Shown piece by piece: positions 33,742 through 42,207 of a stretch of 64,000 bases of DNA. The stretch lies in NCBI GenBank assembly GCA_036380875.1, contig DASVDX010000049.1:41194-105193 (forward strand), read 5' to 3'. Made by a program: the position numbers and the translations under genes. Position 1 is the first letter of the stretch; every line of letters begins with the position of its first letter. The DNA is from ZC4RG17 sp036380875. Its GTDB lineage: Bacteria > Actinomycetota > Acidimicrobiia > Spongiisociales > ZC4RG35. Under the pieces are notes generated by a model, which had not been told where the DNA came from, ran no database searches, and saw only the letters and a list, made by a program, of their open reading frames with translations.

Positions 33742-34817
33742 ATCTCGACCCGCGGCACTGGGGGGACCGATGGGGTGTCACCCGAGTGACACCTCCTGAC
33801 CATGTCACGGTCGACTGCCATTCCCACATGAAGGTCGCCGAGGCGGTGGCGCTGGCCAAGCCTCACCTTCGGGACGAGGACGACCCCCGTGTCATCTACT
33901 CCTCCGAGGAGTCGAAGTCCCTCAATGCGGTCTTCCACGCCGAAAGCGAGGGCAGGTTCACGGATCCCGCCGTGCGGATCGCCGATATGGACGGGATGGG
34001 CATCGACGTGCAGATGGTGGCCATCGCCCCGCCCCAGTACTTCTACCCGCTCCCCGCCGAGGTGGCCGGCGAGGTGGCCCGCGTGCAGAACGATCGCCTG
34101 ATCGCAGTCGCCAACAGCTACCCCGACAGGTTCGTGGCCGTAGGCACCCTCCCGATGAACCATCCGGAGTTGGCTGTCGAGGAAGTCGACCGAATCCACC
34201 GGGCCGGAGTCGGCGTCGTAGAGATCGGAGCCGACGTCGCCGGCCAGGACCTCGACCACCCCCGCTTCGACCCCGTGTGGGAGGCGCTGGCCGCCCGGCA
34301 GATGGTGGTGATCATGCATCCTCACGGGTTCACCGAGGCCCGACGGCTCACCGATTACTACCTGGTCAACGTCATCGGCATACCCGTGTCGTCGACCCTC
34401 GCCGTGGTCCGCATGATCCTGGGAGGCGTCTTTGCGCGGCACCCCGGCCTGCGGATGCTGGTGATGCACGGCGGTGGGTACCTGTCGCTGGCCCTCGCCC
34501 GCGCCGACCACGCCTTCGCCCATCGACCCGAGCTGCGCCATCACATCGACCGCCCCCCTTCGACTTTCGCCGAGCAGCTCTACTTCGAGACCTGTGTGTT
34601 CGATCCCAGCATCGTCGACGACCTGGTCGCTCGCTACGGCGTCGACCACGTGTTGATGGGCACCGACTACCCCTTCGACATGGGGCAGGGCGACCCCCTC
34701 GGCTTCCTAGCTCAGACGTCCTTGTCACCAGAGCAGTTGGCTCTGGTGACCGGCGGCAACGCCCGGAATCTGTTCGGAATCGACATCGATCGACCTACGA
34801 GAGGAGAGAAGAGATGA
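33738..34817 (+). CDS. Amidohydrolase-2 family metal-dependent hydrolase/decarboxylase (ACMSD-like)
   Basis: 359 residues of the amidohydrolase superfamily TIM barrel. The metal-binding HxH is VDCHSHMKV near residue 32; further metal residues are in VVIMHPHGF, MLVMHGGGYL and the final GTDYPFDMGQGDP aspartate. The ACMSD branch contains decarboxylases and hydrolases of aromatic and oxo-acid breakdown. It starts at GTG overlapping the GntR stop (GTGA). The exact reaction cannot be told. Confidence 0.88.
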   Translation: MNLDPRHWGDRWGVTRVTPPDHVTVDCHSHMKVAEAVALAKPHLRDEDDPRVIYSSEESKSLNAVFHAESEGRFTDPAVRIADMDGMGIDVQMVAIAPPQYFYPLPAEVAGEVARVQNDRLIAVANSYPDRFVAVGTLPMNHPELAVEEVDRIHRAGVGVVEIGADVAGQDLDHPRFDPVWEALAARQMVVIMHPHGFTEARRLTDYYLVNVIGIPVSSTLAVVRMILGGVFARHPGLRMLVMHGGGYLSLALARADHAFAHRPELRHHIDRPPSTFAEQLYFETCVFDPSIVDDLVARYGVDHVLMGTDYPFDMGQGDPLGFLAQTSLSPEQLALVTGGNARNLFGIDIDRPTRGEKR

Positions 34818-35944
34818 CGACCTCGCCCCAGCGGGATGGGATCGGTCTGGCCGTGATCGGATGCGGGACGATCGGGCGGGTCCGGGCGCGGTTGGCGCGT
34901 GAGTATGCGGGCGTGAGGTGGTTGGGCCTGTGTGACGTCGACGCCGAGGCGGCTGAGGCTCTGGGTCGGGACACGAATGCCGACTTGGTCACGACGGACA
35001 TGCGCGAGCTCCTGGCGCGTCCGGAGGTGTCGGCGGTGATCGTCGCCACGGCCGAGAACGAGCACGTGGAGCCGATCCTGGCGGCCGTGGAGCGGGAGGT
35101 GCCGTTGTTCATCGAGAAGCCGCTGGCGACGGACCCGGTGGACTCGGAGCGGGTGTTGACGGCGATCGAGGATGCGGGGATCGATGCGGTCATGGGCTAC
35201 ACGCAACGGTTCCGCCGGCGGTTCCTGACGGTGAAGCAGCGGCTACGGGACGGTCAGATCGGGGACGTGACTTCGGTCGTGACCCGGGCGTTCATGAATC
35301 GGATGGTGCCGATCGCCACATTGGCCAAGACCGATCAGCGCACCGTTTTGACGCCGATGGTGGTGTCCGGCACGCATTCGTTGGATCTGTGCATGTGGTT
35401 GATGGAGCCGCGGTCCCCGGTGGAGGTCTATGCCCGGTCGGTCGACGCCGTGCTGGGGGAGTTGGGCACCAAAGATGCCACCTTCGGTCTGTTCACCATG
35501 GACGACGGGACGTTGTGGTCCATGAACATCTCGTGGGCTTTGCCGACGGTGTGGCCGGGGGCGGTGTACGGAATCGAGGTCGGGATCGTGGGCACCAAGG
35601 GCGTGATCGACATCGAGGACACCCACCGGGATGTGATCTTGGCGTCGGAGATCCCCCAGGGGGCGGGTTACAAGACAAAAGGGTTCGATGCCGACGCTCC
35701 CCGGCATGTGGACTTCATCGGCTCCTACCCGCCCGGAGATGTCTCCGGCGGCTTGCTCTGGGGGCCGATGCGGGAAGAGACCGCCACCTGGTTCAACCGC
35801 CTCATCAACGGCGTCCCCACCCCCCACGCCTCCGCCGCCGACGGGCACCGCAACCTCCTCTTGACCATGGCCATGGATCTCTCCGCCCGTCGCGGAGAGC
35901 CGGTGAAGCTTCCAGTCTCGCCGCAGGACCTCATCGAGGGATGA
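34814..35944 (+). CDS. Gfo/Idh/MocA-family NAD(P)-dependent oxidoreductase
   Basis: 376 residues. N-terminal Rossmann motif VIGCGTIGRVRARLA, the family EKP signature in PLFIEKPLATD, and the C-terminal domain with GYTQRFRRRFLTVKQRL and SGTHSLDLCMWLM. Family members oxidise sugars, inositols or aromatic diol and semialdehyde intermediates. ATG overlaps the amidohydrolase stop with GAGGAGAGAAGAG before it. Codon choice in the first two thirds favours G- and T-ending codons (GTG, TTG, GCG, GGG) more than its C-rich neighbours, a possible sign of separate origin. Its 3' end overlaps the convergent AtuA-like gene by 14 nt. Confidence 0.88.
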   Translation: MTTSPQRDGIGLAVIGCGTIGRVRARLAREYAGVRWLGLCDVDAEAAEALGRDTNADLVTTDMRELLARPEVSAVIVATAENEHVEPILAAVEREVPLFIEKPLATDPVDSERVLTAIEDAGIDAVMGYTQRFRRRFLTVKQRLRDGQIGDVTSVVTRAFMNRMVPIATLAKTDQRTVLTPMVVSGTHSLDLCMWLMEPRSPVEVYARSVDAVLGELGTKDATFGLFTMDDGTLWSMNISWALPTVWPGAVYGIEVGIVGTKGVIDIEDTHRDVILASEIPQGAGYKTKGFDADAPRHVDFIGSYPPGDVSGGLLWGPMREETATWFNRLINGVPTPHASAADGHRNLLLTMAMDLSARRGEPVKLPVSPQDLIEG

Positions 35945-37667
35945 GCGCCGCCGGTATCTCCACCAGGCGGGCCCGCAGGTACTCACCCAGCGATTTCGCC
36001 TGAGGATCGACCCGGGGGTTGGCGGCTGCGCCGCCGCCCAGGAGACCCCGGATCTCGAAGTTCAGCGCGTAGAGATTCGGGAACACATGGCGCTCGACTT
36101 CGAGGTCGGCGGCATCGGGCACCAAACGACGGAAAAGGTCCACGGTGAGGGTCGCGACCAGCCACGGAAATGCCGCGGGATCGCGCACCCACACTCCGAC
36201 GTTGGCGTCGCTGCCCTTGTCGCCGGAACGCGCTCCGACGACTTCTCCCAGTGGGGCGGTCACTGTCGCATCGTCGGAGGGCGGCTCGGGAGTCGGTGCC
36301 GGCTCGTCGCCGCGCACGTCCTGGACTGCCGGACCATCGCTCGAGACCGTGAACGACTCCCCTCGAATCGTCACGGTCATCGGGACGGCACCACGAGCAA
36401 CGAGGCCCGGTTCGAAGATCGTGAACGGCGTGGCGTCGCCCGGTGGCGAAGTGAGGAACATCCCCGGGTAGTGGGCGAGCGCCATCTCGACGGCGGCATT
36501 CGAGAATGCTCGTCCCACCTCGTCGCGGTCGGGGTCGTAGACGGTGAACCGCAGGTATGCCATCGCCTCCTCGTTGGAGGCCGGATCGGGGTGGTCGCTG
36601 CGGATCAGCTTCACGTCGTGGTCGGCGAACCGATCGGGGCCGCCCACGGCCTGCCACAAGGTGTGCTCTACCGCCTCGGCCTTCTCGGGGATATCGAGGC
36701 CGGTCAGCACGAAAGTGACCTGGTTGCGGTAGCCGCCGAGCCGTGTCACAGCCACCTTCAGGTCCGGAGGTGGCGGTTCACCGAGCACGCCGCTCACCTC
36801 CACCCGGTCAGGACCCGCCTCGCGCAGGCGGATCGTGTCGAAGCGTGCGGTCACGTCCGGGTTGGCGTACCGATGGCCGCCGATCTCATAGAGCAGCTGG
36901 GCGGTGACGGTCTCGGTGGTGACCATGCCCCCGGTTCCGGGGTGCTTGGTGACGACGAAGCTGCCGTCGCTTCTCATCTCCACCAAGGGGAAGCCGACGT
37001 GCTCGAGACCTGGCACCTCGCGGAAAAAGGAGAAGTTGCCACCGGTGGCCTGGGCGCCGCATTCGAGGATGTGCCCGGCCACGAGAGCGGAGGCGAGACG
37101 GTCCCAGTCGTCCGGGGGCCAGCCGAAGGCGTGGACCGCAGGGCCCATCACGAGGGCGGCGTCGGTCACGCGGCCGCACACGACGATGTCGGCCCCGGCA
37201 TCGAGGGCGGCGGCGATCCCGGCGCAACCCAGGTAGGCGTTGGCCGTGAGGATGAGGTCGGTCTCCACCCGGCCGCCGTTCGGGAAAGACCGGATCTCCA
37301 CCTCGCCGAGCCGGTCGGTGAGGTCGTCGCCCGTGACCGTGGCCACGGTCACGGACAGTCCCAGCCGATAGGCCAGTTCGTTCAACTCGTCGGCCAATCG
37401 CGTGGGCGCCAATCCGCCGGCGTTCGACACCACGCGAATGCCTCGTTCCACGCAGACGCCCATGACGTCTTCCATCTGGCGCAGGAACGTGTGGGCATAT
37501 CCACGAGTGGAGTCCCGGCGTCGGGCCCTCCACAGGAGAGCCATCGTCAACTCCGCCAGGTAGTCGCCCGTGAGGAAATCGATCGGACCGCCGTCGACCA
37601 TCTCCTTGGCGGCTGCGAGGCGGTCGCCGAAGAAGCCCGAGCAGTTGGCGATGCGGACGACGTCCAT
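35931..37667 (-). CDS. AtuA-like protein (acyclic terpene utilisation family, DUF1446 plus C-terminal AtuA-like domain)
   Basis: 578 residues. The large N-terminal DUF1446-type domain opens VRIANCSGFFGDRLAAA and includes RVVSNAGGLAP, DIVVCGRVTDAALVMGP, ATGGNFSFF and KHPGTGGMVTTET. The C-terminal domain has the signature GARSGDKGSDANVGVW. AtuA is needed for citronellol/geraniol breakdown in Pseudomonas, but its chemistry is not settled and relatives occur in many acyl-CoA settings, so terpene use here is only a possibility. ATG at 37667 lies 7 nt from TATCGT. Confidence 0.87.
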   Translation of the reverse strand: MDVVRIANCSGFFGDRLAAAKEMVDGGPIDFLTGDYLAELTMALLWRARRRDSTRGYAHTFLRQMEDVMGVCVERGIRVVSNAGGLAPTRLADELNELAYRLGLSVTVATVTGDDLTDRLGEVEIRSFPNGGRVETDLILTANAYLGCAGIAAALDAGADIVVCGRVTDAALVMGPAVHAFGWPPDDWDRLASALVAGHILECGAQATGGNFSFFREVPGLEHVGFPLVEMRSDGSFVVTKHPGTGGMVTTETVTAQLLYEIGGHRYANPDVTARFDTIRLREAGPDRVEVSGVLGEPPPPDLKVAVTRLGGYRNQVTFVLTGLDIPEKAEAVEHTLWQAVGGPDRFADHDVKLIRSDHPDPASNEEAMAYLRFTVYDPDRDEVGRAFSNAAVEMALAHYPGMFLTSPPGDATPFTIFEPGLVARGAVPMTVTIRGESFTVSSDGPAVQDVRGDEPAPTPEPPSDDATVTAPLGEVVGARSGDKGSDANVGVWVRDPAAFPWLVATLTVDLFRRLVPDAADLEVERHVFPNLYALNFEIRGLLGGGAAANPRVDPQAKSLGEYLRARLVEIPAALIPR

Positions 37668-37674
37668 CGCCACG

Positions 37675-37680
37675 ACGATA
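37675..37680 (-). promoter_or_regulatory. Leaderless -10 element of the AtuA-like gene
   Basis: TATCGT on the minus strand, 7 nt before the ATG at 37667, in a 60 bp divergent region shared with the OPRT-like gene. Confidence 0.5.
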
Positions 37681-37712
37681 GAGCGCCCTCCTATGGGTTC
37701 CTGTCCGGCTTC

Positions 37713-37718
37713 TACCAT
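37713..37718 (+). promoter_or_regulatory. -10 element of the OPRT-like gene
   Basis: TACCAT, 9 nt before the ATG at 37728; no Shine-Dalgarno in the short gap. Confidence 0.4.
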
Positions 37719-37727
37719 TCGTGGGCC

Positions 37728-38267
37728 ATGCCCCCTCGTCAGGCGTTGATCGACCATCTCCGCACCCACTCCCTCCGCACCGACGGGCCTTTCCGCCTGG
37801 CGTCGGGGGCCGTTGCCGACTGGTACATGGACGCCCGCCAGACCACCTTTTCGGGTAGCGGCTCCGTGCTCGTGGCCGAAGCCGTGCTCGAGGTTCTCGA
37901 TCCCGGGGTCGAGGCCGTCGGGGGGATGACGATGGGCGCCGACCCGATCGCCGTGGCCACCGCCACGCACTCCGGCGGCCGCCTCAACGCCTTTTCGATC
38001 CGCAAGGCGGACAAGGACCACGGGACCGGGGGACGCCTCGTGGGCCCCGTAACCTCCGGTCAGCGGGTTGCCATCCTGGAAGACACCACCACGACCGGAG
38101 GAGCCTTCCTCGAAGCCGTCGACGTCGCCGAATCCTCCGGCCTCGTGGTGGTCCAGGCCATCTCTCTCTTCGATCGATCCGGGGGTACCGTTGGATCGTT
38201 GATGGCTTCTCGATCACTCCCATACGTGGCGTTGGTCCTGCCCGCCGACCTCGGAGTCGACCTGTGA
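37728..38267 (+). CDS. pyrE: Orotate phosphoribosyltransferase-like protein
   Basis: 179 residues. It has the OPRT order: FRLASGAVADWYMDARQTTF, GMTMGADPIAVATA, FSIRKADKDHGTG and the PRPP-binding loop VAILEDTTTTGGAFLEAV. In pyrimidine synthesis OPRT joins orotate and PRPP to give OMP. No other pyr gene is near, so it may be the housekeeping PyrE or a paralogue. The stop overlaps the next start (GTGA). Confidence 0.85.
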   Translation: MPPRQALIDHLRTHSLRTDGPFRLASGAVADWYMDARQTTFSGSGSVLVAEAVLEVLDPGVEAVGGMTMGADPIAVATATHSGGRLNAFSIRKADKDHGTGGRLVGPVTSGQRVAILEDTTTTGGAFLEAVDVAESSGLVVVQAISLFDRSGGTVGSLMASRSLPYVALVLPADLGVDL

Positions 38268-38878
38268 GCAGCGAGCCCATGGCGCCTCCCCGGCCGGCAC
38301 CGGCCGAGCCGCTGTTCGAGCCACTCGTGGTGCACCACTCGACGCTGAAGACGTGGCTCGCCTCCCTCGCCGCCATCCCGGCAGTGGTCGTCGGTGTGGA
38401 TGTCCTCTGGCGGCAGCGGATCATCGGGTGGGTGAGCGACTTCGTATTCGAGTCCGATCCCCAGACCCTCGAGACGCGGGACACCATCTGGGCGTGGGCC
38501 CTGGTGCTCGTGGGTGGCATCGTCCTCGTGTGGGGCTTGAAGGAGTTGTTCTTCCCCGCTCCTGTCCTTCTCACCGCAGAAGACGGGGTCCACGTGAGGA
38601 TGCGGGGCCCGTTCAGGCCGATGACGGTCCTGCCCTGGTTCTCCCTCTACGACATCGACGCCGGCACGTTGGAGGACGACGAGGAGGACGTCGACGTCCT
38701 GATCATCGAAGTCAAAGAGCCCGACTTGTTACCCGACAACCCCTGGTCTGGTCGGCGATTCGACGACCGCACCGTGGCGTTGTTCGCGACGGACTGGGAC
38801 CGACGCGCAGACGAGGTGGCGCTGGCCATCGCCGACCATGCGATCGCGGTCGCTCGTCACCGCCCACCACGAGAGTGA
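38264..38878 (+). CDS. Two-helix membrane protein with PH-like C-terminal domain, function unknown
   Basis: 204 residues. A Pro-rich N-terminus, two transmembrane helices (about 28-48 and 76-95) and a soluble C-terminal half with alternating beta strands (VLLTAEDGVHVRMRG, VLPWFSLYDIDA, VDVLIIEVKEPDLLP), resembling the bacterial PH-like domains of small membrane proteins. GTG overlaps the pyrE stop and its own stop overlaps the endonuclease IV start (TGATG), so the three are cotranslated. No function can be assigned. Confidence 0.7.
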   Translation: MSSEPMAPPRPAPAEPLFEPLVVHHSTLKTWLASLAAIPAVVVGVDVLWRQRIIGWVSDFVFESDPQTLETRDTIWAWALVLVGGIVLVWGLKELFFPAPVLLTAEDGVHVRMRGPFRPMTVLPWFSLYDIDAGTLEDDEEDVDVLIIEVKEPDLLPDNPWSGRRFDDRTVALFATDWDRRADEVALAIADHAIAVARHRPPRE

Positions 38879-39645
38879 TGCGTGTAGGAGCCCACGTCCC
38901 GACGGCCAACCCGCTGGCGGAGGCCGAGGCGCGTCAAGCGGATGTCGTCCAGATCTTCCTCTCGAACCCACAATCGTGGAAGAAGCCGGCGCCGCGTTCC
39001 GACGCCGCCACACTCGCTGCGGCCCCGATTCCAATCTACGTGCACGCTCCGTACCTGATCAACGTCTGCGCCGACAACAATCGGGTGCGCATCCCCAGCC
39101 GACGGATCCTGCAGGAGACCTGCGATGCGGCCACGGAGATCCGGGCGGCCGGTGTTGTGGTCCACGGAGGTCATGTGACCGGCGACGGCGACGTCTCCGA
39201 AGGTTACGACCGGTGGCGCAAGGCGCTCGACCAAGTCGAAACCGAGGTGCCGATCCTGATCGAAAACACTGCTGGTGGCGACAAAGCCGTGGCCCGGCGA
39301 CTCGACCAGCTGCGCGGGCTGTGGGAGGCGATCGGGGATCGAGTCGGGTTCGTGCTCGACACCTGCCATGCCTGGGCTGGGGGCGAACCGCTCGAGGACC
39401 TGGTCGACGAGGTGCGAAACATCACCGGTCGCATCGACTTGCTCCATCTCAACGACTCCCGCGACCCATTCGGGTCACGACGCGACCGCCACGCCAACTT
39501 GGGACGAGGCGAGATCCCCGACGAACTCCTGGCCCAGGTGGTTGCCGCCGTCGACTGCCCGATCATCGTGGAGACACCGGGCGGGGTGGCGGATCAAGCC
39601 GCTGACATAGCCTGGGCACGCAGCGTCGCTGTCGCGTCGCGCTGA
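38878..39645 (+). CDS. nfo: Deoxyribonuclease IV (AP endonuclease IV family)
   Basis: 255 residues; a TIM-barrel enzyme that cuts DNA 5' of abasic sites in base excision repair. The trinuclear zinc residues are visible: VGAHVP at the N-terminus, YVHAPYLINVC, VVHGGH, the Glu in ILIENTAGG, LDTCHAWAGG, LLHLNDSRDPFGSRRDRH and the final IIVETPGG. It is slightly short for the family but complete. It ends a three-gene cotranslated set started by pyrE. Confidence 0.92.
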   Translation: MRVGAHVPTANPLAEAEARQADVVQIFLSNPQSWKKPAPRSDAATLAAAPIPIYVHAPYLINVCADNNRVRIPSRRILQETCDAATEIRAAGVVVHGGHVTGDGDVSEGYDRWRKALDQVETEVPILIENTAGGDKAVARRLDQLRGLWEAIGDRVGFVLDTCHAWAGGEPLEDLVDEVRNITGRIDLLHLNDSRDPFGSRRDRHANLGRGEIPDELLAQVVAAVDCPIIVETPGGVADQAADIAWARSVAVASR

Positions 39646-39726
39646 TATCGCCCGCCAACCCCGGCACCTTTCCTGGGATGCCACCGGTGCCCTGTGGTTC
39701 GAATGAGCGATCGGATTCGCGGCCGA

Positions 39727-39856
39727 TAGACTGAATGCGTTCCGTCGGCACGGACACGGGCGACCCCTGGGGCGGCCGAGGTCCTCTCAGGCGACGGTCG
39801 GACACAACCGACGACGACATCCCCCAACCCATCGCGGTGGGGAGAGAGGAGTCCTC
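39727..39856 (+). promoter_or_regulatory. panB promoter and structured 5' leader
   Basis: TAGACT (39727-39732) is a plausible -10, which leaves about 118 nt of leader. This contains several self-complementary stretches, for example GTCGG-acacaa-CCGAC and CCCC..GGGG pairs, before the strong GGGGAGAGAGGAG ribosome site. The 211 bp between endonuclease IV and panB holds no convincing gene. A control RNA is possible but not matched to a known class by eye. Confidence 0.4.
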
Positions 39857-40705
39857 ATGGGTGACAAGATCACCGTCCCCGACGTGCGGGCACGCAAGGG
39901 TGGGCCGAAGCTCACCATGGTCACCGCATACGACTATCCCTCGGCCCGCATGGCATCCGAAGCCGGCGTCGACATGATCCTCGTCGGCGACTCGGTCGCC
40001 AACGTGGTCCACGGCATGGACGACACGCTGGGAGTGGACATCGACATCATGGTCCTCCACGCCCGCGCGGTACGGCGGGCGGAGCCCAAGCCGCTGGTGG
40101 TCGTCGACATGCCGTGGCTGACCTTCCACATCTCCAAAGAGGACACACTGCGCAACGCCGGCCGACTGGTCCGTGAAGGCGGGGCGGAGGCGGTGAAGCT
40201 GGAAGGCGGGCATCGCCGGGTTCCGATGATCGACGCCCTCGTCGGCGCCGAGATCCCCGTCATGGGCCACCTCGGGCTGACACCCCAGTCGGTCCACGCC
40301 ATGGGCGGCTACCGGGTGCAAGGGCGGGAGATCGAAGCCGCCCGGGCGCTGATCCAAGAGGCCAAGGAACTCGAGGCGGCGGGTGTGTTCGCCATCGTCC
40401 TCGAAGGAGTGCCCGACATCGTCGCCCGCATGGTCACCGAACAAGTGTCGGTGCCGACCATCGGAATCGGGGCCGGCCCGTACTGTGACGGCCAGGTGCT
40501 GGTCTACACCGACCTGCTCGGCTTGGGCTTCGGGCGCTACCCGAAGTTCGTGCGCAAGTACTCGGACTTCGCCGAGCGCGGTGTGGCGGCCATCGCTTCC
40601 TACGTCGAAGACGTCCGCTCCGGTGCGTTTCCGGGCGAGGCGGAGAGCTATCACCTGCCCGAGGACGTCGCGGCCGAACTGGAGGGGCGGCCTTCCGACG
40701 ACTGA
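39857..40705 (+). CDS. panB: 3-methyl-2-oxobutanoate hydroxymethyltransferase
   Basis: 282 residues; makes ketopantoate from ketoisovalerate with methylenetetrahydrofolate, the first committed step to pantothenate and coenzyme A. It has MVTAYDYPSARMASEAGVD, the metal-binding LVGDSVANVVHGMDDT, VVDMPWLTF, the catalytic Glu region EAVKLEGGH, VMGHLGLTPQSVHAMGGYRVQG (in parts) and PTIGIGAGPYCDGQVLVYTD (in parts). Strong Shine-Dalgarno. No panC or panD is adjacent. Confidence 0.96.
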   Translation: MGDKITVPDVRARKGGPKLTMVTAYDYPSARMASEAGVDMILVGDSVANVVHGMDDTLGVDIDIMVLHARAVRRAEPKPLVVVDMPWLTFHISKEDTLRNAGRLVREGGAEAVKLEGGHRRVPMIDALVGAEIPVMGHLGLTPQSVHAMGGYRVQGREIEAARALIQEAKELEAAGVFAIVLEGVPDIVARMVTEQVSVPTIGIGAGPYCDGQVLVYTDLLGLGFGRYPKFVRKYSDFAERGVAAIASYVEDVRSGAFPGEAESYHLPEDVAAELEGRPSDD

Positions 40706-40713
40706 GTCTCGTC

Positions 40714-41229
40714 TTGGTGGCGGCGGTGGCAGCGTGTGTCACCGCGTCCGATGGTCCCCGGCCACCGGCGACGGTGATCGTTGAACCCGTAACGGCCCCC
40801 TCGACGACCCCGCCGAGCGCCGTCGTCTCCCCGCCGCCGGCCGAGGGAGAGATCGACACGGGCGATCTGGTCGATCCCGAGGTGATGTCGGTGACGGTCG
40901 ACGGCCGAGGCCTCCTCGTGGCGCTGGCCGACACGCCTCGAACGCGCTCGCGGGGTCTGATGGAGGTCGACGACCTGGGCGATCTCGACGGCATGCTGTT
41001 CGACCTCGGGTCGGAGCGGCCGGTGGCGTTCACGATGCGCAACACGCTGATCCCGCTCACGATCTACTTCTTCGATGAGAGCGGCCAGGGTGTCGGCCGC
41101 CTGGAGATGCTCCCGTGTGAGGCGGAGCCCTGCCCGACGTACTCGATCGATGCCCCCGCCCGCTATGCATTGGAGGTCCCCGCCGGCTCCGTCGACCTGG
41201 GGGATCGCCCGACCCTCGAGTTGCCCTGA
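40714..41229 (+). CDS. DUF192-family lipoprotein
   Basis: About 171 residues. The N-terminus reads as a lipoprotein signal (LVLVAAVAAC), then a Pro/Thr-rich linker, then a DUF192 domain: RTRSRGLMEVDDLGDLDGMLF (in parts), AFTMRNTLIPLTIYFFDESG and IDAPARYALEVPAGSV. The role of DUF192 is unknown; it is widespread in secreted proteins. The start is uncertain: TTG at 40714 is given, but a full signal needs residues from 40702 (a CTG overlapping the panB stop) or an unrecognised start. Confidence 0.75.
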   Translation: MVAAVAACVTASDGPRPPATVIVEPVTAPSTTPPSAVVSPPPAEGEIDTGDLVDPEVMSVTVDGRGLLVALADTPRTRSRGLMEVDDLGDLDGMLFDLGSERPVAFTMRNTLIPLTIYFFDESGQGVGRLEMLPCEAEPCPTYSIDAPARYALEVPAGSVDLGDRPTLELP

Positions 41230-41258
41230 CCCCTTTCGGCGTCGCAGAGCGGAGCCGT

Positions 41259-41372
41259 TACAATTGCCGGGCTCCGGCGTCGGCGTATCGCGCAGCCGGC
41301 GTCGCTGTACCCCTGCTCCACCTGCGGGACGGGTGGGGCCTTCCAGAACGGATGTCCACAGGAGGTGACACA
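41259..41372 (+). promoter_or_regulatory. rpsF promoter and leader, possible S6:S18-binding autoregulatory RNA
   Basis: TACAAT (41259-41264) is a good -10. The about 100 nt leader that follows can fold, for example CCACC-N8-GGTGG around 41320-41340, and is rich in CCG. rpsF leaders in many bacteria carry an RNA bound by the S6:S18 complex, and both genes are in this operon. I cannot confirm the motif by eye. Confidence 0.4.
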
Positions 41373-41657
41373 TTGCGCGTTTATGAAGTCATGACCATCC
41401 ATCGGCCGGAGTTGGCCGAGAGCGACGTCCAGGCGAAGGTGAAGGAAGTAGAGACGTTCCTCACCAGCCGGGGCGCCGAGATCCAAGGCACTGATCTGTG
41501 GGGCAAGCGTCGCTTCGCCTACGAGATCAACCACCTCAACGAAGGCTTCTACTCGGTGGTGAAGTTCGCGGCCGGCACTGAAGCGGTCGACGATCTCGAC
41601 CGGGTGTTGTCGCTCTCCGACGACGTCGTCCGCCACAAGATCGTGCGGGCGGATTGA
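41373..41657 (+). CDS. rpsF: 30S ribosomal protein S6
   Basis: 94 residues. S6 binds S18 on the platform of the small subunit. It reads LRVYEVMTIHRPELAE, GAEIQGTDLWGKRRFAYEI and FYSVVKFAA. The start is TTG at 41373, set by a full AGGAGGTG six nt upstream; the ATG at 41352 lies before that ribosome site and is therefore unlikely. It heads rpsF-ssb-rpsR-rplI. Confidence 0.96.
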   Translation: MRVYEVMTIHRPELAESDVQAKVKEVETFLTSRGAEIQGTDLWGKRRFAYEINHLNEGFYSVVKFAAGTEAVDDLDRVLSLSDDVVRHKIVRAD

Positions 41658-41730
41658 CGCTCCTATGGACGAAGTCCCTGCGCTGCGGCATAGTCGCAGT
41701 GGCAGAGGAGCCTGGGAAGGAGACCCCTAG

Positions 41731-42183
41731 ATGTCCAACAACGTGACGCTCGTCGGCAACCTGGTCGACGACCCCGAACTCCGCTTCACCCCCTCCGGCG
41801 TGGCGATGGCCAAGCTCCGCATCGCCGTGAACCGCCGCTGGCGTGACCGCCAGACCGGCGACTGGCAGGAGGACACGAGCTTCTTCACCGCCACCTGCTG
41901 GCGTGAGCAGGCGGAGGCAGTCGCCGAATCCCTCCAGAAGGGGACGCGGGTGATCATCACCGGTCGCCTGGAGCAACGGTCCTGGGAGACCGAACAGGGC
42001 GACCGCCGTTCGGTCGTCGAGATCCAGATCGACGAGATCGGTCCCAGCCTGCGCTGGGCCACTGCGTCCGTCACCAAGACCGCTCGCTCGGGTGGCGACT
42101 GGGATGACAACAGCCCCCGCAGCGCTCCTCCCCCTGGCCCGGTCGCCCGTGACGACTACGGGCCCGACGAAGCACCTTTCTGA
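41731..42183 (+). CDS. ssb: Single-stranded DNA-binding protein
   Basis: 150 residues. The OB-fold domain opens NNVTLVGNLVDDPELRFTPSG and includes ITGRLEQRSWETEQG. A Pro/Gly-rich tail ends in the acidic tip DDYGPDEAPF, which recruits replication and repair partners. GGAAGGAG precedes the ATG. The gene lies between the two genes for the S6-S18 pair, the usual bacterial order. Confidence 0.97.
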   Translation: MSNNVTLVGNLVDDPELRFTPSGVAMAKLRIAVNRRWRDRQTGDWQEDTSFFTATCWREQAEAVAESLQKGTRVIITGRLEQRSWETEQGDRRSVVEIQIDEIGPSLRWATASVTKTARSGGDWDDNSPRSAPPPGPVARDDYGPDEAPF

Positions 42184-42207
42184 CGACCACAGGAGAACTG
42201 AACGAAT

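Noticed and set aside
36087..37727. Long plus-strand frame antisense to the AtuA-like gene
   Set aside because: Only the 3' part from 37728 encodes a known protein (OPRT-like). The upstream part is the complement of the AtuA-like coding sequence.
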